A stretch of DNA of 64,000 nt from DASZTV01 sp036267875 (GCA_036267875.1 DATAVE010000124.1:1-64000); one strand, 5' to 3'. Shown: positions 42,358-53,704, counted from the first letter of the stretch. The notes: a model not told the origin generated them from the letters alone. Translations and numbers: made by a program.

Positions 42358-44061
42358 GTGAGAGGGACGTCGCAGCTCGGGCCGCAGGCGCGAGAGGACG
42401 CCTGGAAGGCACTCGACGGCGGCGCTGTCGACGTGTTGGTCATCGGCGGTGGCGTCACGGGCGCGGGCGTGGCGCTGGATGCGGCGACCCGTGGTCTGTC
42501 TACTGCGATGGTCGAAGCACGTGACATTGCAAGCGGCACGTCGTCGCGATCGAGCAAGCTCTTTCACGGTGGCCTGCGCTATCTCGAGCAGATGGACTTC
42601 TCGTTGGTACGCGAGGCGCTCAAGGAGCGCGACCTGGTCCTGACCCGGCTCGCACCTCACCTGGTCCGACCGGTGCCGTTCCTCTATCCGCTCACCCGTC
42701 GCGGGTGGGAGCGCGGCTACGTCGGTGCCGGGCTCGCCCTGTACGACGCGATGGGTGGATCGCGCGCCCTGCCTCGTCATCGTCACCTGACCAGGCGCGG
42801 CGCCCGGGCCCTCGCCCCTGCACTCCGTGGGGACTCCCTCGTCGGCGGCATTCGCTACTACGACGCGCAATGCGACGACGCGCGCTACACGCTGACCCTT
42901 GCCCGCACCGCAGCGGCGTACGGCGCGATTGTGCGGCCATCGACCGAAGTGGTCGGCTTCGTCCGCGAGGGCGGCCGGATCGTCGGTGCCGAGCTTCGTG
43001 ACACCGAGAGCGGCGAGTCCGCGACGGTGCGCACGGGCGTCGTCATCAACGCGACCGGAGTCTGGACCGACGACGTACAGCGGCTTGCCGACTCACGCGG
43101 TGAGTTCAAGGTGCGCGCCTCGAAGGGCGTGCACATCGTCGTACCGAGGGACCGGATCTCCTCGTCGACCGGGCTCATCCTGCGCACCGAGCAGTCAGTG
43201 CTCTTCGTGATCCCCTGGGGCGACTTCTGGATCATCGGGACGACAGACGACGACTGGAACTACCACAAAGCACACCCCGCGGCGAGCCGCGTCGACATCG
43301 GTTACCTGCTCCGCCACGTCAACGAGGTGCTGTCCGTTCCGCTCACTCGCGAGGACATCTCTGGCGTCTACGCGGGGCTGCGTCCGTTGCTGTCGGGCGA
43401 GCACGAGGAAACCTCGCAACTGTCACGGGAGCATGCGATCAGCCGCTCACCGCGTGGCATGGTCTCGATCGCCGGCGGCAAGTACACGACGTATCGCGTG
43501 ATGGCGCGCGACGCGGTCGACGCGGCGGTCGACGACCTCGGTCGTCACTTCCCGCCGTGTGTCACCGAGCACATCCCGCTGGTGGGCGCGGATGGCTACC
43601 ACGCGCTGGCCAACCAAACGGAGTCTTTGGCGGCGGACCTCGGGCTTCCGCGTTGGCGCTACGAGCATCTGCTCGGTCGATACGGCGCGATGCTCGAGGA
43701 CGTGCTCGCGGCGGCTGCCGATGACCCGACGTTGCTAGAGCCAATCCCCGGTGCCGGTCTCTACCTGCTTGCCGAGGTGCGTTACGCCGCCACCCACGAG
43801 GGGGCATTGCACCTCGACGACGTGCTGACCCGTCGCACCCGGATCTCGATCGAGACGCGCCATCGTGGTGTCGACTCGGCGTCCGCGGTTGCGCGCGTGC
43901 TGAGCGAGGCTCTTGGGTGGGACGAGGAGACCTGTGAGGCCGAGATCGCGGCGTACATCGCGCGGGTCGAGGCCGAGCGGCTGTCTCAGGAGCAGACCGA
44001 CGACGTGAACGCCGACGCCCGTCGGCTCGTGGCTCCCGACAGTCGCCGTACCGTCATCTAG
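42358..44061 (+). CDS. glpD: Glycerol-3-phosphate dehydrogenase, FAD-dependent
   Basis: This 567-residue membrane-associated enzyme oxidises glycerol-3-phosphate to dihydroxyacetone phosphate and passes electrons to the quinone pool. It has the FAD-binding GGGVTGAGVALDAATRG, followed by GTSSRSSKLFHGGLRYLEQ, the family signature, and a C-terminal DAO domain. No glycerol kinase or facilitator gene adjoins. The mRNA is probably leaderless. Its end overlaps the convergent anti-sigma gene by four bases. Confidence 0.94.
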   Translation: MRGTSQLGPQAREDAWKALDGGAVDVLVIGGGVTGAGVALDAATRGLSTAMVEARDIASGTSSRSSKLFHGGLRYLEQMDFSLVREALKERDLVLTRLAPHLVRPVPFLYPLTRRGWERGYVGAGLALYDAMGGSRALPRHRHLTRRGARALAPALRGDSLVGGIRYYDAQCDDARYTLTLARTAAAYGAIVRPSTEVVGFVREGGRIVGAELRDTESGESATVRTGVVINATGVWTDDVQRLADSRGEFKVRASKGVHIVVPRDRISSSTGLILRTEQSVLFVIPWGDFWIIGTTDDDWNYHKAHPAASRVDIGYLLRHVNEVLSVPLTREDISGVYAGLRPLLSGEHEETSQLSREHAISRSPRGMVSIAGGKYTTYRVMARDAVDAAVDDLGRHFPPCVTEHIPLVGADGYHALANQTESLAADLGLPRWRYEHLLGRYGAMLEDVLAAAADDPTLLEPIPGAGLYLLAEVRYAATHEGALHLDDVLTRRTRISIETRHRGVDSASAVARVLSEALGWDEETCEAEIAAYIARVEAERLSQEQTDDVNADARRLVAPDSRRTVI

Positions 44062-44462
44062 CCCTTCCTGCGCAGCGCCTTGCTGCCGCGCCACAGTCCG
44101 TAGCCGATCCCGGTTGAAGCGGCCGCGCCGACGGTGAGGAACGCCACCGATAGCCCTGGTCGTGCGCCGCTGAGGGCACCACGCGCCGGGACCGCGGCAC
44201 GTTCCCTGACCCCGCGCTGGTCGGCTCGGGCGAGCAGGTCGTCGAGCAATCCAGGTGGCGGCTCGACTGGCGCTTCGCGAAGCGAGGTCAGCGCGGTGGA
44301 GAGCTCTTGCTGGCGGGCGAGCTCGGTAGAGCAGTCATCGCAGTGCTTCAGATGCGCGCGCACCACGTGCAGAGGCCAGCCGCTCAGCTCACCGGATACG
44401 ACTGCGGGCAGCTGCGATCGTGACTCACGGCAGAACCGCGGCAGCTTCTCTTCGTTGCTCAA
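44058..44462 (-). CDS. Zinc-finger anti-sigma factor, membrane-bound
   Basis: This 134-residue protein has a ZAS-type zinc site HLKHCDDC (HxxxCxxC) with Cys11 upstream, and one membrane segment near residues 103-122. It should bind the ECF sigma factor encoded just upstream and release it on signal. Its ATG overlaps the sigma stop, so the two are made in step. The sensing part outside the membrane is only some ten residues. Confidence 0.87.
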   Translation of the reverse strand: MSNEEKLPRFCRESRSQLPAVVSGELSGWPLHVVRAHLKHCDDCSTELARQQELSTALTSLREAPVEPPPGLLDDLLARADQRGVRERAAVPARGALSGARPGLSVAFLTVGAAASTGIGYGLWRGSKALRRKG

Positions 44463-45055
44463 GCGGCACCTCCGGCGGCAGCCGTTCCATCTTCACCCAG
44501 GACGAGGGTCCGCAGCCGGGCGTGGGCGCGGTGCAGTCTTACCTTCACGACGTTCTCGGTCACGCCGAGCAGGTCGGCGACCTCCCTGGTCGACAGGCCT
44601 TCGATGTCGCGAAGTACGACGACGGCGCGAGCCTCCTCGGGCAGTGTCGCGAGGGCAGCCTCGCTTCGACGAGCAAGATCGGCAGTCGCAGCACGGTCGT
44701 CGGGCAGCGTGTCGTTGCCTGCGATCGACACCGCGTCGTCCGGCATCGCGAACGGGGTGCGGCCCGCGACGACCCCGGTCTCACGTGCCTTGGATCGCTT
44801 GCGTAGTGACGTCAGGCAGACGTTGACCGTCACGCGGTGCAGCCAGGTGCCGAAGGCCGCGTCACCGCGGAAGCCGACGACGGATCGCATCACGCGGATG
44901 AACACCTCCTGCGTCGCATCGGCTGCCTCGTCGGGATCGGCGAGCATCCGCCGGGCCAGCCGGTAGACATCGGCGTACGTCCCACGGATCAACTCGTCAA
45001 GCGCGCCGCGCTCACCGCGCTGGCACGCCCGGACCAGAGCCGGATCGACGTCCAT
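44459..45055 (-). CDS. ECF sigma factor
   Basis: This 198-residue group 4 sigma factor has region 2 (DEAADATQEVFIRVMRSV, then FGTWLHRVTVN) and region 4 (LPEEARAVVVLRDIEGLSTREVADLLGVTENVVKVRLHRA). It is the first gene of the sigma/anti-sigma pair. The upstream 141 bases hold a perfect palindrome but no typical ECF GGAAC -35 element in the right direction. I cannot say which stress it answers. Confidence 0.92.
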   Translation of the reverse strand: MDVDPALVRACQRGERGALDELIRGTYADVYRLARRMLADPDEAADATQEVFIRVMRSVVGFRGDAAFGTWLHRVTVNVCLTSLRKRSKARETGVVAGRTPFAMPDDAVSIAGNDTLPDDRAATADLARRSEAALATLPEEARAVVVLRDIEGLSTREVADLLGVTENVVKVRLHRAHARLRTLVLGEDGTAAAGGAA

Positions 45056-45116
45056 CTACCTACTTCGACTCTCCTCGCAACAGTTGGTTACCGCCGCGTA
45101 GCAACTCGTTGGAAAT

Positions 45117-45131
45117 CCTTGGTAACCAAGG
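45117..45131. promoter_or_regulatory. Palindrome between sigma gene and small membrane protein gene
   Basis: CCTTGGTAACCAAGG has 7-bp arms around a central A. A partial copy of the core (TTGGTTACC) lies at 45084-45092. The site is between divergent genes and looks like a dimeric repressor operator. Confidence 0.5.
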
Positions 45132-45196
45132 CTCGCTGCCGGAGTCGAACTTTGTGACGCGACGCGCCGATGTGTCGCGAGAGATGGAGTGATCCG

Positions 45197-45505
45197 ATGT
45201 ACGCATTCGTCGTGTTCGCAGGCCTCGCACTTGCGCTGGCTGTGGTCGGCGAGGTGCTCAACGAGATCCTGCCCGTGAAGACCCCGAAGGCCCTCACGAC
45301 CAGCGTCGCTGTTGGCATGGCAATCCTCGTGTCGTGGGCCTTGAACTACTCGGTGTTCCGCGCGTTCGGCCAGCCGCTTCGCGCTGACTGGATGAACCCG
45401 GTCGCCACCGGCGTCGTGCTGGTCGGCATGGGTGAGTTCATTCGCCAGGTGATCAGCAACCTGGGCCTGAACATCTCGGTCGGCAGCCGTTCCAAGGCCG
45501 CGTAA
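45197..45505 (+). CDS. Small membrane protein of unknown function
   Basis: This 102-residue protein (ATG 45197; GGAG nine bases upstream) is mostly hydrophobic with three likely membrane segments (about 3-22, 36-56, 73-93). The charged link between the first two reads NEILPVKTPKA. I do not recognise a family. It is divergent from the ECF sigma gene and followed by a strong hairpin, so it is a single-gene unit. Confidence 0.7.
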   Translation: MYAFVVFAGLALALAVVGEVLNEILPVKTPKALTTSVAVGMAILVSWALNYSVFRAFGQPLRADWMNPVATGVVLVGMGEFIRQVISNLGLNISVGSRSKAA

Positions 45506-45529
45506 CACCCGGTACTACCAGCACCAGCG

Positions 45530-45575
45530 CGACCCCGCCCGCCGTACGGGACTTCCCCGGTACGGCGGGCGGTCG
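45530..45575 (+). terminator. Hairpin terminator after small membrane protein gene
   Basis: GCCCGCCGTAC (45537-45547) pairs perfectly with 45560-45570; CGACC/GGTCG extends the stem beyond a two-base bulge. The stem is long and GC-rich, but only a weak pyrimidine tract follows. Confidence 0.7.
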
Positions 45576-45594
45576 CATATCTGTCGTGGCTCGC

Positions 45595-45600
45595 TAGTGT
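45595..45600 (+). promoter_or_regulatory. -10 box of SGNH hydrolase gene
   Basis: TAGTGT lies 23 bases before the ATG at 45624, which leaves a short leader containing AGAGGGGG as ribosome binding site. Confidence 0.4.
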
Positions 45601-45623
45601 GTCGTCGTCGCAGAGGGGGCTCG

Positions 45624-46868
45624 ATGACGTTGTCGATCAAGGTGAGAGGTCTCGCCGTGGTTCTTGTGATCGCGGCCGCAGCTGTTGCGCCGGCATCCGC
45701 GGCATCTACCGCGATCGCCGCAGCGTCCTCTGGCAAGCCCGTGATGCGTGTGCTCGTCATGGGGGACTCGTATTCAGCAGGCAACGGAGCGGGCGACTAC
45801 TACGGCCCGAAGGGATGTTGGCGCTCGCATCGCAACTACGCCGAGCTCTTCGCGGATGGATTGCGCGCGGCACCGAACGATCAGCCGACTTCGGTGACCA
45901 ACGTTGCATGCAGCGGCGCGGTGACGGCCGACATCGAAAACCAGAGATCGGGGCGGCCGCCCGAGATCGAGGCGGTCAGCGACACCGACAACCTCGTGCT
46001 GCTCACTATTGGTGGCAACGACATCTACTTCGCCGACATCGTGAAGTTCTGCCTGATCGCCAAGTTCCGCAACGGCGCGACCTGCAATGCCAATCTCTCT
46101 CGCGCCGAAGCGTTGTTGGATAACGGCACAGTGGAATCTCGTATTCGTGGCGTGCTTCAGGACATTGCTGGAGACGACCCGGACGGGACCGTGGTGCTGT
46201 TGGGGTATCCGCTGCTCGAAGGCGATCCGCACTACACACTTCGATCGGGCCACGTCGTCGGTCCGGTCATTCAGGCGGGCAAGCGCGTGCGTGCGCTCGG
46301 TCGGATGGGCGACGCGATCGACCGCTCGGTCGTCGCCTCGCTGAACAGCGGGTCCTCGTCTGCACATTTCGTCTTTGTCAGCGTCCAGAAGCTGTTCAAC
46401 GGGCCGCCGTTTCACGGCTTGTATGCAAAGAGGAACAACCCGGATCGGTGGATGAACCAGCCGTTCGTAGATGCGTCTTTCGGTGCTTCGCACGACACCT
46501 GGTATCACCCGAACCCCGAGGGATGGCAGCAGGAGGCGCAGCTCTTGCTCAGTGACGCAGACGTACCGAAATCGCCGCCACCGTCGAGCGCTCCGCTACC
46601 TCCCGCGCACGGGTGGCCGACCCATCGTCAGGATGGCTCGCCGGCTTACTACGCGTATCTCGGTGCGAGCTTCATCTTCCCGGATTGGTCGAGCTGCGAT
46701 TCGACCTACTGTCTCGCGGGTTCCGGTGACACCGTGTACATCTTCACCGAGCACCCGCTGAACCAGATCGGTGAGGTGCCGGAGGCGACGTCCGATCCGG
46801 CGGCAGAGCTGGAGTCATTTGGGCTCCCCGCGGCGGACGTTCAGAGCCTCCTCGCGTCGAGCGGCTAG
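45624..46868 (+). CDS. Secreted SGNH/GDSL hydrolase
   Basis: This 414-residue exported protein has a signal peptide (about 1-27, APASAAS). Block I is GDSYSAGNG with nucleophile Ser49, block III is GGND, and block V DTWYHPNPEGW supplies Asp and His. This matches the actinobacterial GDSL lipase/esterase group. A Pro-rich linker leads to an extra C-terminal part (about 330-414) with one Cys pair. ATG 45624 is chosen over the GTG at 45597 because of its ribosome binding site and signal-peptide shape. Confidence 0.88.
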   Translation: MTLSIKVRGLAVVLVIAAAAVAPASAASTAIAAASSGKPVMRVLVMGDSYSAGNGAGDYYGPKGCWRSHRNYAELFADGLRAAPNDQPTSVTNVACSGAVTADIENQRSGRPPEIEAVSDTDNLVLLTIGGNDIYFADIVKFCLIAKFRNGATCNANLSRAEALLDNGTVESRIRGVLQDIAGDDPDGTVVLLGYPLLEGDPHYTLRSGHVVGPVIQAGKRVRALGRMGDAIDRSVVASLNSGSSSAHFVFVSVQKLFNGPPFHGLYAKRNNPDRWMNQPFVDASFGASHDTWYHPNPEGWQQEAQLLLSDADVPKSPPPSSAPLPPAHGWPTHRQDGSPAYYAYLGASFIFPDWSSCDSTYCLAGSGDTVYIFTEHPLNQIGEVPEATSDPAAELESFGLPAADVQSLLASSG

Positions 46869-46885
46869 CCGCCAGATCGAGGCGG

Positions 46886-47392
46886 TCAGTGGTGGCCGGG
46901 GAAAGCTGACGGGTTGTCGATCAGCCGCTGCCGCGAGGCGATGATCTCCGCCTCGGCCTCGGTGCGGCCCACCCAGGTCGCGCCCTCGACGCTCTTGCCA
47001 GGCTCGAGGTCCTTGTAGACCTCGAAGAAGTGCTGGATCTCGAGCCGATCGAACTCCGGCATGTGGTGGATGTCGCGCAGGTGCTCCTGCCGCGGATCGT
47101 TCGCGGGGACGCAGAGCACCTTGTCGTCCCCGCCCTTCTCATCGGTCATCCGGAACATCCCGATCGCGCGGCACATGATCAGGCAGCCCGGGAACGTCGG
47201 TTCCGGCAACAACACGAGCGCGTCGAGCGGATCGCCGTCTTCGCCGAGGGTGTTTTCGATGAAGCCGTAGTCGGCTGGGTACTGCGTCGAGGTGAACAGC
47301 GTGCGGTCGAGGCGGATCCGGCCGGTCGTGTGATCGACCTCGTATTTGTTGCGATGGCCTTTGGGGATCTCGATGAGGACGTCGAACTCCAC
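46886..47392 (-). CDS. ppa: Inorganic pyrophosphatase, soluble family I
   Basis: This 168-residue enzyme splits pyrophosphate in the cytoplasm and so drives biosynthesis. It has the metal-binding motif DGDPLD at 52-57 plus the KYEVD and YPADYGFI blocks. GTG start 47392 follows GGGAG. The window also codes for the membrane pyrophosphatase, so the cell can either waste or harvest the energy of PPi. Divergent from dacB, as in mycobacteria. Confidence 0.96.
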   Translation of the reverse strand: MEFDVLIEIPKGHRNKYEVDHTTGRIRLDRTLFTSTQYPADYGFIENTLGEDGDPLDALVLLPEPTFPGCLIMCRAIGMFRMTDEKGGDDKVLCVPANDPRQEHLRDIHHMPEFDRLEIQHFFEVYKDLEPGKSVEGATWVGRTEAEAEIIASRQRLIDNPSAFPGHH

Positions 47393-47437
47393 GCGAGGCT
47401 CCCTAGATAGTTCGGCTGGATCGTCGATGCCGCCGAT

Positions 47438-47443
47438 TAGTCT
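47438..47443 (+). promoter_or_regulatory. -10 box of dacB
   Basis: TAGTCT ends eight bases before the GTG start of dacB, consistent with a leaderless or nearly leaderless mRNA. Confidence 0.4.
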
Positions 47444-47451
47444 GCCTCGGC

Positions 47452-48816
47452 GTGCACTGGAGCCGTGTCGTACCCCTGACTGTTGCCTCAGCGGTGACGG
47501 TCGCGGCGGTCGCCACGGTAGTAGCGCGACACGAGTACGCGCACCCCTCCAAGGCGCATTCCACTGCCGCCGCGCCGGTTACGCCGCCCCGGCCGCCGGT
47601 ACTCGCTGAGCTCACCGGCTCGGCATCGCCCTCAGCCGCTGCCGTCACCGCGGCGCTTCACACCGCGGTTGCCGGCTTCCCGAGCGGTGAGCGACTTGCC
47701 GGCACGGTGATCGACGTGTCGACGGGGGCGACGCTGTGGAGCAGGGATCCGCAGGCGGAGATGGCGCCAGCATCGACGACCAAGCTGATCACGGCGGCGG
47801 CGGCGCTGCGGGCGCTGGGTCCTGACTTCAAGCTCACGACGTCGACGAAGCAGGTAGGCAACGTCGTCTACTTGATAGGCGGCGGCGACCCGACGCTGGT
47901 CCGCACCGATACCTCGACAGTGATTCCGACCTACCCGCGCCCTGCATCGCTCGCCGATCTCGCCAGTCAGACGGCGGCGGCACTTTCGCCGGGGATGCCG
48001 ATCCACCTCCGCGTCGACACCTCGGCGTGGACCGGACCGACATCGGCACACGGCTGGCAGTCGAACTACGTCACCGAAGGTGATGTGACGCCGCCCAGCC
48101 CGCTCGAGCTTGACGGTGGCAGGCTGCACTCCGACGACTTCGACTCGGAGCGAACTCCAACTCCGACCGCGCAGGCAGCTGAGGCATTCGCGGCGCTGTT
48201 GCGCGCGGACGGCGTGACGATCAGCGGGGAGGTGAAGGCCGCCACCGCGCCGCCGACGGCCACCTCGCTCGCCAGCGTCGCCTCGCCGCCGCTCTCCGAG
48301 CTGGTCCAGCGCCTCCTCACCGAGAGCGACAACGATCTGGCGGAGGCGCTCGGCCGTGCGGTCGCAGGCTCTGCAGGTCTGCCCGCGGACTTCACCGATG
48401 CGGCGAAGGCGGTCGTAGCGCAGATGGCAGGGCTTGGGGTGTCGACGACGGGCATCTCGTTGTTCGACACGAGCGGCCTGTCACACGACGACCGAATCGC
48501 CCCTGCGGCACTCGTCGCGGTGCTCCGTGCGGCGGCATCGACCAGCGAGCCTGACCTTCGCCCGATCGTCGAGGGTCTACCAGTCGGCGGGTTCACCGGG
48601 ACGCTCGCTGATCGCTACCGCGGGCACCAGACGTCGGCCGGCGGGGGGATCGTGCGTGCGAAGACCGGAACTCTGACCGGCGTCGACACGCTGGCCGGCC
48701 TGGTCGTCGACGGCGAAGGCAATCTGCTGGCGTTCGCGCTGATGGCGTCCGGCCAGGACAGTGAATCCGATGTCGAAGCTGGACTCGACCGGATCGCGAG
48801 CACACTGGAGAAGTGA
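47452..48816 (+). CDS. dacB: D-alanyl-D-alanine carboxypeptidase/endopeptidase (PBP4 type)
   Basis: This 454-residue S13 peptidase trims or splits peptidoglycan cross-links outside the membrane. A signal anchor (about 5-25) precedes the catalytic motifs: STTK at 108-111, SDN in LLTESDNDLAEALG, and KTG in RAKTGTLTG. It heads an operon with the zinc protease, tilS and hpt genes; mycobacteria share this order. The stop overlaps the next start as GTGA. Confidence 0.93.
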   Translation: MHWSRVVPLTVASAVTVAAVATVVARHEYAHPSKAHSTAAAPVTPPRPPVLAELTGSASPSAAAVTAALHTAVAGFPSGERLAGTVIDVSTGATLWSRDPQAEMAPASTTKLITAAAALRALGPDFKLTTSTKQVGNVVYLIGGGDPTLVRTDTSTVIPTYPRPASLADLASQTAAALSPGMPIHLRVDTSAWTGPTSAHGWQSNYVTEGDVTPPSPLELDGGRLHSDDFDSERTPTPTAQAAEAFAALLRADGVTISGEVKAATAPPTATSLASVASPPLSELVQRLLTESDNDLAEALGRAVAGSAGLPADFTDAAKAVVAQMAGLGVSTTGISLFDTSGLSHDDRIAPAALVAVLRAAASTSEPDLRPIVEGLPVGGFTGTLADRYRGHQTSAGGGIVRAKTGTLTGVDTLAGLVVDGEGNLLAFALMASGQDSESDVEAGLDRIASTLEK

Positions 48817-49907
48817 GTACCCGCGTCGTCGACTGGAGGCTGGCCGCCGCGACCGGCACCCGGCTTGTTCCGCCTGGCCCGAAGATCCCGCTCGCCGAGG
48901 CCGTCGAGGTCGTCGAGGATCTGCGCCGTAAGGCTGACCTCGCCGACGAGCACGTCGCCGTTGTAACCGGGCTCGATACGGCAGCGCAGAGCGCGACCAC
49001 CGTAGTCGTCGATCGCCCCGCGTGGATTCGCGCGAACGTCGACAGCTTCGAGCTGCTCGCCGATCCGCTCATCGACGCGCTGATGGAAAAGCGCGGTGTG
49101 AAGGCACCCAGTCAGGCCGTCGCATCCCTCGGATCGAAGGTCACCGGCGCCGAGGTCGGGATTCTGCTCAGCTATCTCGGGACGAGGGTGCTCGGCCAGT
49201 TCGAGCTGCTCGGCCCGCCTCGTACTTCACCCGACGAGCAGGTGCCGGGTCGGCTGATGCTGGTCGCGCCGAACATCGTCAGTGCGGAGCGCGCTCTGGG
49301 GGTCGACCCTTCGGACTTCAGGCTGTGGGTGTGCCTGCACGAGGTGACTCACCGCACGCAGTTCGCGGCTGCGCCTTGGCTGCACGGTCACGTGCAGGGC
49401 CTGATGCGCGAGTTTCTGCTCGCCTCGGAGCTCGATACCGCGGCGATCATCGCGCGGCTGCGCAAGGCGCTGACCGGCGTGGTCGACATTGCGCGGGGCA
49501 AGGACGACGTCAGCCTCGTAGAGATCGTGCAGACTGCCGAACAGCGAAAGATCCTGGACCGTCTAACCGGCCTGATGAGCCTGCTCGAGGGTCACGCCGA
49601 TGTCGTGATGGATCTTGCCGGACCCGGTGTCGTACCGACGGTCGAGACGATCCGCGAGCGGTTCAACCTGCGCCGCAAGGAGGCGGGTCCGATGGCGAAG
49701 GTGCTGCGCCGGGTGATGGGCCTCGAGATGAAGATGAAGCAGTACGCCGAGGGCGCCGTCTTCGTCCGTGCGGTGCTCGACGAGGTCGGGATGGCCGGGC
49801 TCAACATCGTGTGGTCGACCCCCGAGCTGCTGCCAACCGGCGCTGAGATCCGCGAGCCGAAGCTGTGGCTCGAGCGCACCAACGCGCAACGTGCCGCAAC
49901 CGCCTGA
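48813..49907 (+). CDS. Zinc-dependent metalloprotease (DUF2342, 'F420 biosynthesis-associated')
   Basis: This 364-residue protein has a zinc-binding HEVTH motif in LHEVTHRTQFAAAPWL and a later conserved block EGHADVVMD that supplies a third ligand. It belongs to the actinobacterial DUF2342 family. The database label linking it to F420 biosynthesis is not proven. The position between dacB and tilS is conserved in mycobacteria. GTG 48813 overlaps the dacB stop. Confidence 0.85.
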   Translation: MSTRVVDWRLAAATGTRLVPPGPKIPLAEAVEVVEDLRRKADLADEHVAVVTGLDTAAQSATTVVVDRPAWIRANVDSFELLADPLIDALMEKRGVKAPSQAVASLGSKVTGAEVGILLSYLGTRVLGQFELLGPPRTSPDEQVPGRLMLVAPNIVSAERALGVDPSDFRLWVCLHEVTHRTQFAAAPWLHGHVQGLMREFLLASELDTAAIIARLRKALTGVVDIARGKDDVSLVEIVQTAEQRKILDRLTGLMSLLEGHADVVMDLAGPGVVPTVETIRERFNLRRKEAGPMAKVLRRVMGLEMKMKQYAEGAVFVRAVLDEVGMAGLNIVWSTPELLPTGAEIREPKLWLERTNAQRAATA

Positions 49908-49930
49908 CGTCGCTTACGTCGCTCGTGAAG

Positions 49931-50872
49931 ATGGATCCGGCCGTCGCCGAGGTGCGCAAGGCGGTCCGCGAGGCACTCGCCGAGTTCCCGTCAGGATCGC
50001 TCGTACTCGTCGCTTGTAGCGGCGGGCCCGACTCGCTCGCCTTGGCCGCTGCGCTGTCGGTCGAGGCGCCTCGTGGCGGCCGGCGTGCCGGCGCGGTGGT
50101 GGTCGACCACGGACTGCAGGCCGACTCCGCTGGACAAGCCGCCCAAGCCGCAGCGGTCTGCAAGCAGCTCGGCCTGAACCCGGTCGAGGTCGTCGCCGTC
50201 TGCGTCGATCAGGACCACCTTGGTCCCGAAGGTGCGGCCCGGGCCGCGCGCTACGCAGCGCTGGACCGCGCGGCGGAGCAGGTCGGTGCAGTCGCGATCG
50301 CGCTCGGCCACACCCTCGACGACCAGGCCGAGACGGTCTTGCTCGGGCTGGCCAGGGGCTCGGGTGCGCGCTCTCTCGCCGGCATGCCGGCGAAGCGCGG
50401 GCTGCTGCTTCGCCCACTTCTGGGCGTACGTCGAGGTATGACGCTCGCCGCGTGCACAGCACTCGGCCTGCAGCCCTGGCAGGACCCGCACAACGACGAC
50501 CCGCGATTCACCCGGTCGCGGCTTCGCGCGGATGTGTTGCCGGTGATCGAGGATGCGCTCGGCCCGGGAGTTCCGGAGGCACTGGCCCGAACCGCTTCGA
50601 TGCTGCGGGCGGATGCCGACGCCCTCGACGAATGGGCCTCGACTGTTACCGACACCGCCGACATCGAAGCGCTAAAGAGCCTTCCTGTCGCGATCCGGAC
50701 CCGGGTGATCAGACGCGCCGCCATCGCCGCGGGGGCCTCGGGGGGCGCGCTGACCGCCGCGCATATCACGTCCATCGACGCCCTGCTCGTCGACTGGCAC
50801 GGTCAGGGTCCGGTGAGTCTGCCCGGGGGCTTGGAGGCGTCGCGGGCGTGTGACAGGCTCACGTTCCGATGA
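49931..50872 (+). CDS. tilS: tRNA(Ile) lysidine synthetase
   Basis: This 313-residue PP-loop ATPase modifies the wobble cytidine of tRNA-Ile2 to lysidine so that it reads AUA. The PP-loop is SGGPDS at residues 30-35. The C-terminal region is short, as in other actinobacteria. ATG 49931 is chosen; GTG 49925 is equally possible. The stop overlaps hpt as ATGA. Confidence 0.92.
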   Translation: MDPAVAEVRKAVREALAEFPSGSLVLVACSGGPDSLALAAALSVEAPRGGRRAGAVVVDHGLQADSAGQAAQAAAVCKQLGLNPVEVVAVCVDQDHLGPEGAARAARYAALDRAAEQVGAVAIALGHTLDDQAETVLLGLARGSGARSLAGMPAKRGLLLRPLLGVRRGMTLAACTALGLQPWQDPHNDDPRFTRSRLRADVLPVIEDALGPGVPEALARTASMLRADADALDEWASTVTDTADIEALKSLPVAIRTRVIRRAAIAAGASGGALTAAHITSIDALLVDWHGQGPVSLPGGLEASRACDRLTFR

Positions 50873-51477
50873 CCGCGCCGCTGCTGCCCGTTGAGGTGTT
50901 GCACCCCATGGAAGAGGCCGCCGTGCCTCCGGTCCATCTGCACCCGGACATCGAGTCGGTGCTGGTCTCCGCGGAGCAGATCGCCACGAAAGTGGCAGAG
51001 CTGGCCGCACGCATCGACGCCGACTACGCGGGGCGAGAGGTCGTGCTGGTCGCGGTGCTCAAGGGCGCGGTCATGGTCATGGCTGACCTGGCCCGAGCGC
51101 TGACCATCCCGGTCTCGATGGAGTTCATGGCCGTCTCGTCGTACGGCGCGGCGACCTCGTCATCCGGCGTCGTACGGATCCTCAAGGACCTCGATCGCGA
51201 CATCACCGACTGTGACGTCATCGTCGTCGAGGACATCATCGACTCCGGGCTGACGCTGTCCTGGCTGCTACGCAACCTCAAGTCGCGCCACCCACGCTCG
51301 GTCGAGGTCGTGGCGATGCTCCGCAAGCCGGAGGCCGCTCAGGTCGAGGTCAAGGTCGCCTACATGGGATTCGACATCCCGAGCGTGTTCGTCGTCGGCT
51401 ATGGCCTCGACTACGCGCAGCGATACCGCGATCTTCCCTACGTGGGCACGCTGCGCCCCGAGGTCTACAGCCACTAG
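50869..51477 (+). CDS. hpt: Hypoxanthine phosphoribosyltransferase
   Basis: This 202-residue purine salvage enzyme makes IMP or GMP from base and PRPP. The PRPP-binding loop is VVEDIIDSGLTL; SSYG lies in the flexible loop, and the C-terminal VGYGLDYAQRYRDLPYV is typical of bacterial Hpt. The first 13 residues before Met14 are not conserved, so ATG 50908 is an alternative. tilS-hpt-ftsH is a classic bacterial order. Confidence 0.95.
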   Translation: MTAPLLPVEVLHPMEEAAVPPVHLHPDIESVLVSAEQIATKVAELAARIDADYAGREVVLVAVLKGAVMVMADLARALTIPVSMEFMAVSSYGAATSSSGVVRILKDLDRDITDCDVIVVEDIIDSGLTLSWLLRNLKSRHPRSVEVVAMLRKPEAAQVEVKVAYMGFDIPSVFVVGYGLDYAQRYRDLPYVGTLRPEVYSH

Positions 51478-51534
51478 TGCCCCTCACGTCCCCCACGCGC
51501 TCGTGGAGCGGCGACGGCGGCAAACCCACCGGTG

Positions 51535-51540
51535 TACCTT
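51535..51540 (+). promoter_or_regulatory. Possible -10 box of ftsH
   Basis: TACCTT lies 67 bases before the ftsH ATG, in the 130-base gap after hpt. No -35 element is evident. Confidence 0.3.
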
Positions 51541-51607
51541 CGTATGAGCGGGGGAACCGCCTGAAACCAGGCGCGACCTGTCCAAAATCACGCGCCGAGC
51601 AGGAGCC

Positions 51608-53703
<2,096 letters not shown>

Positions 53704-53704
<1 letters not shown>

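Noticed and set aside
41089..42360. Integrated element next to tRNA-Thr
   Set aside because: No integrase and no second copy of the tRNA 3' end were seen downstream.
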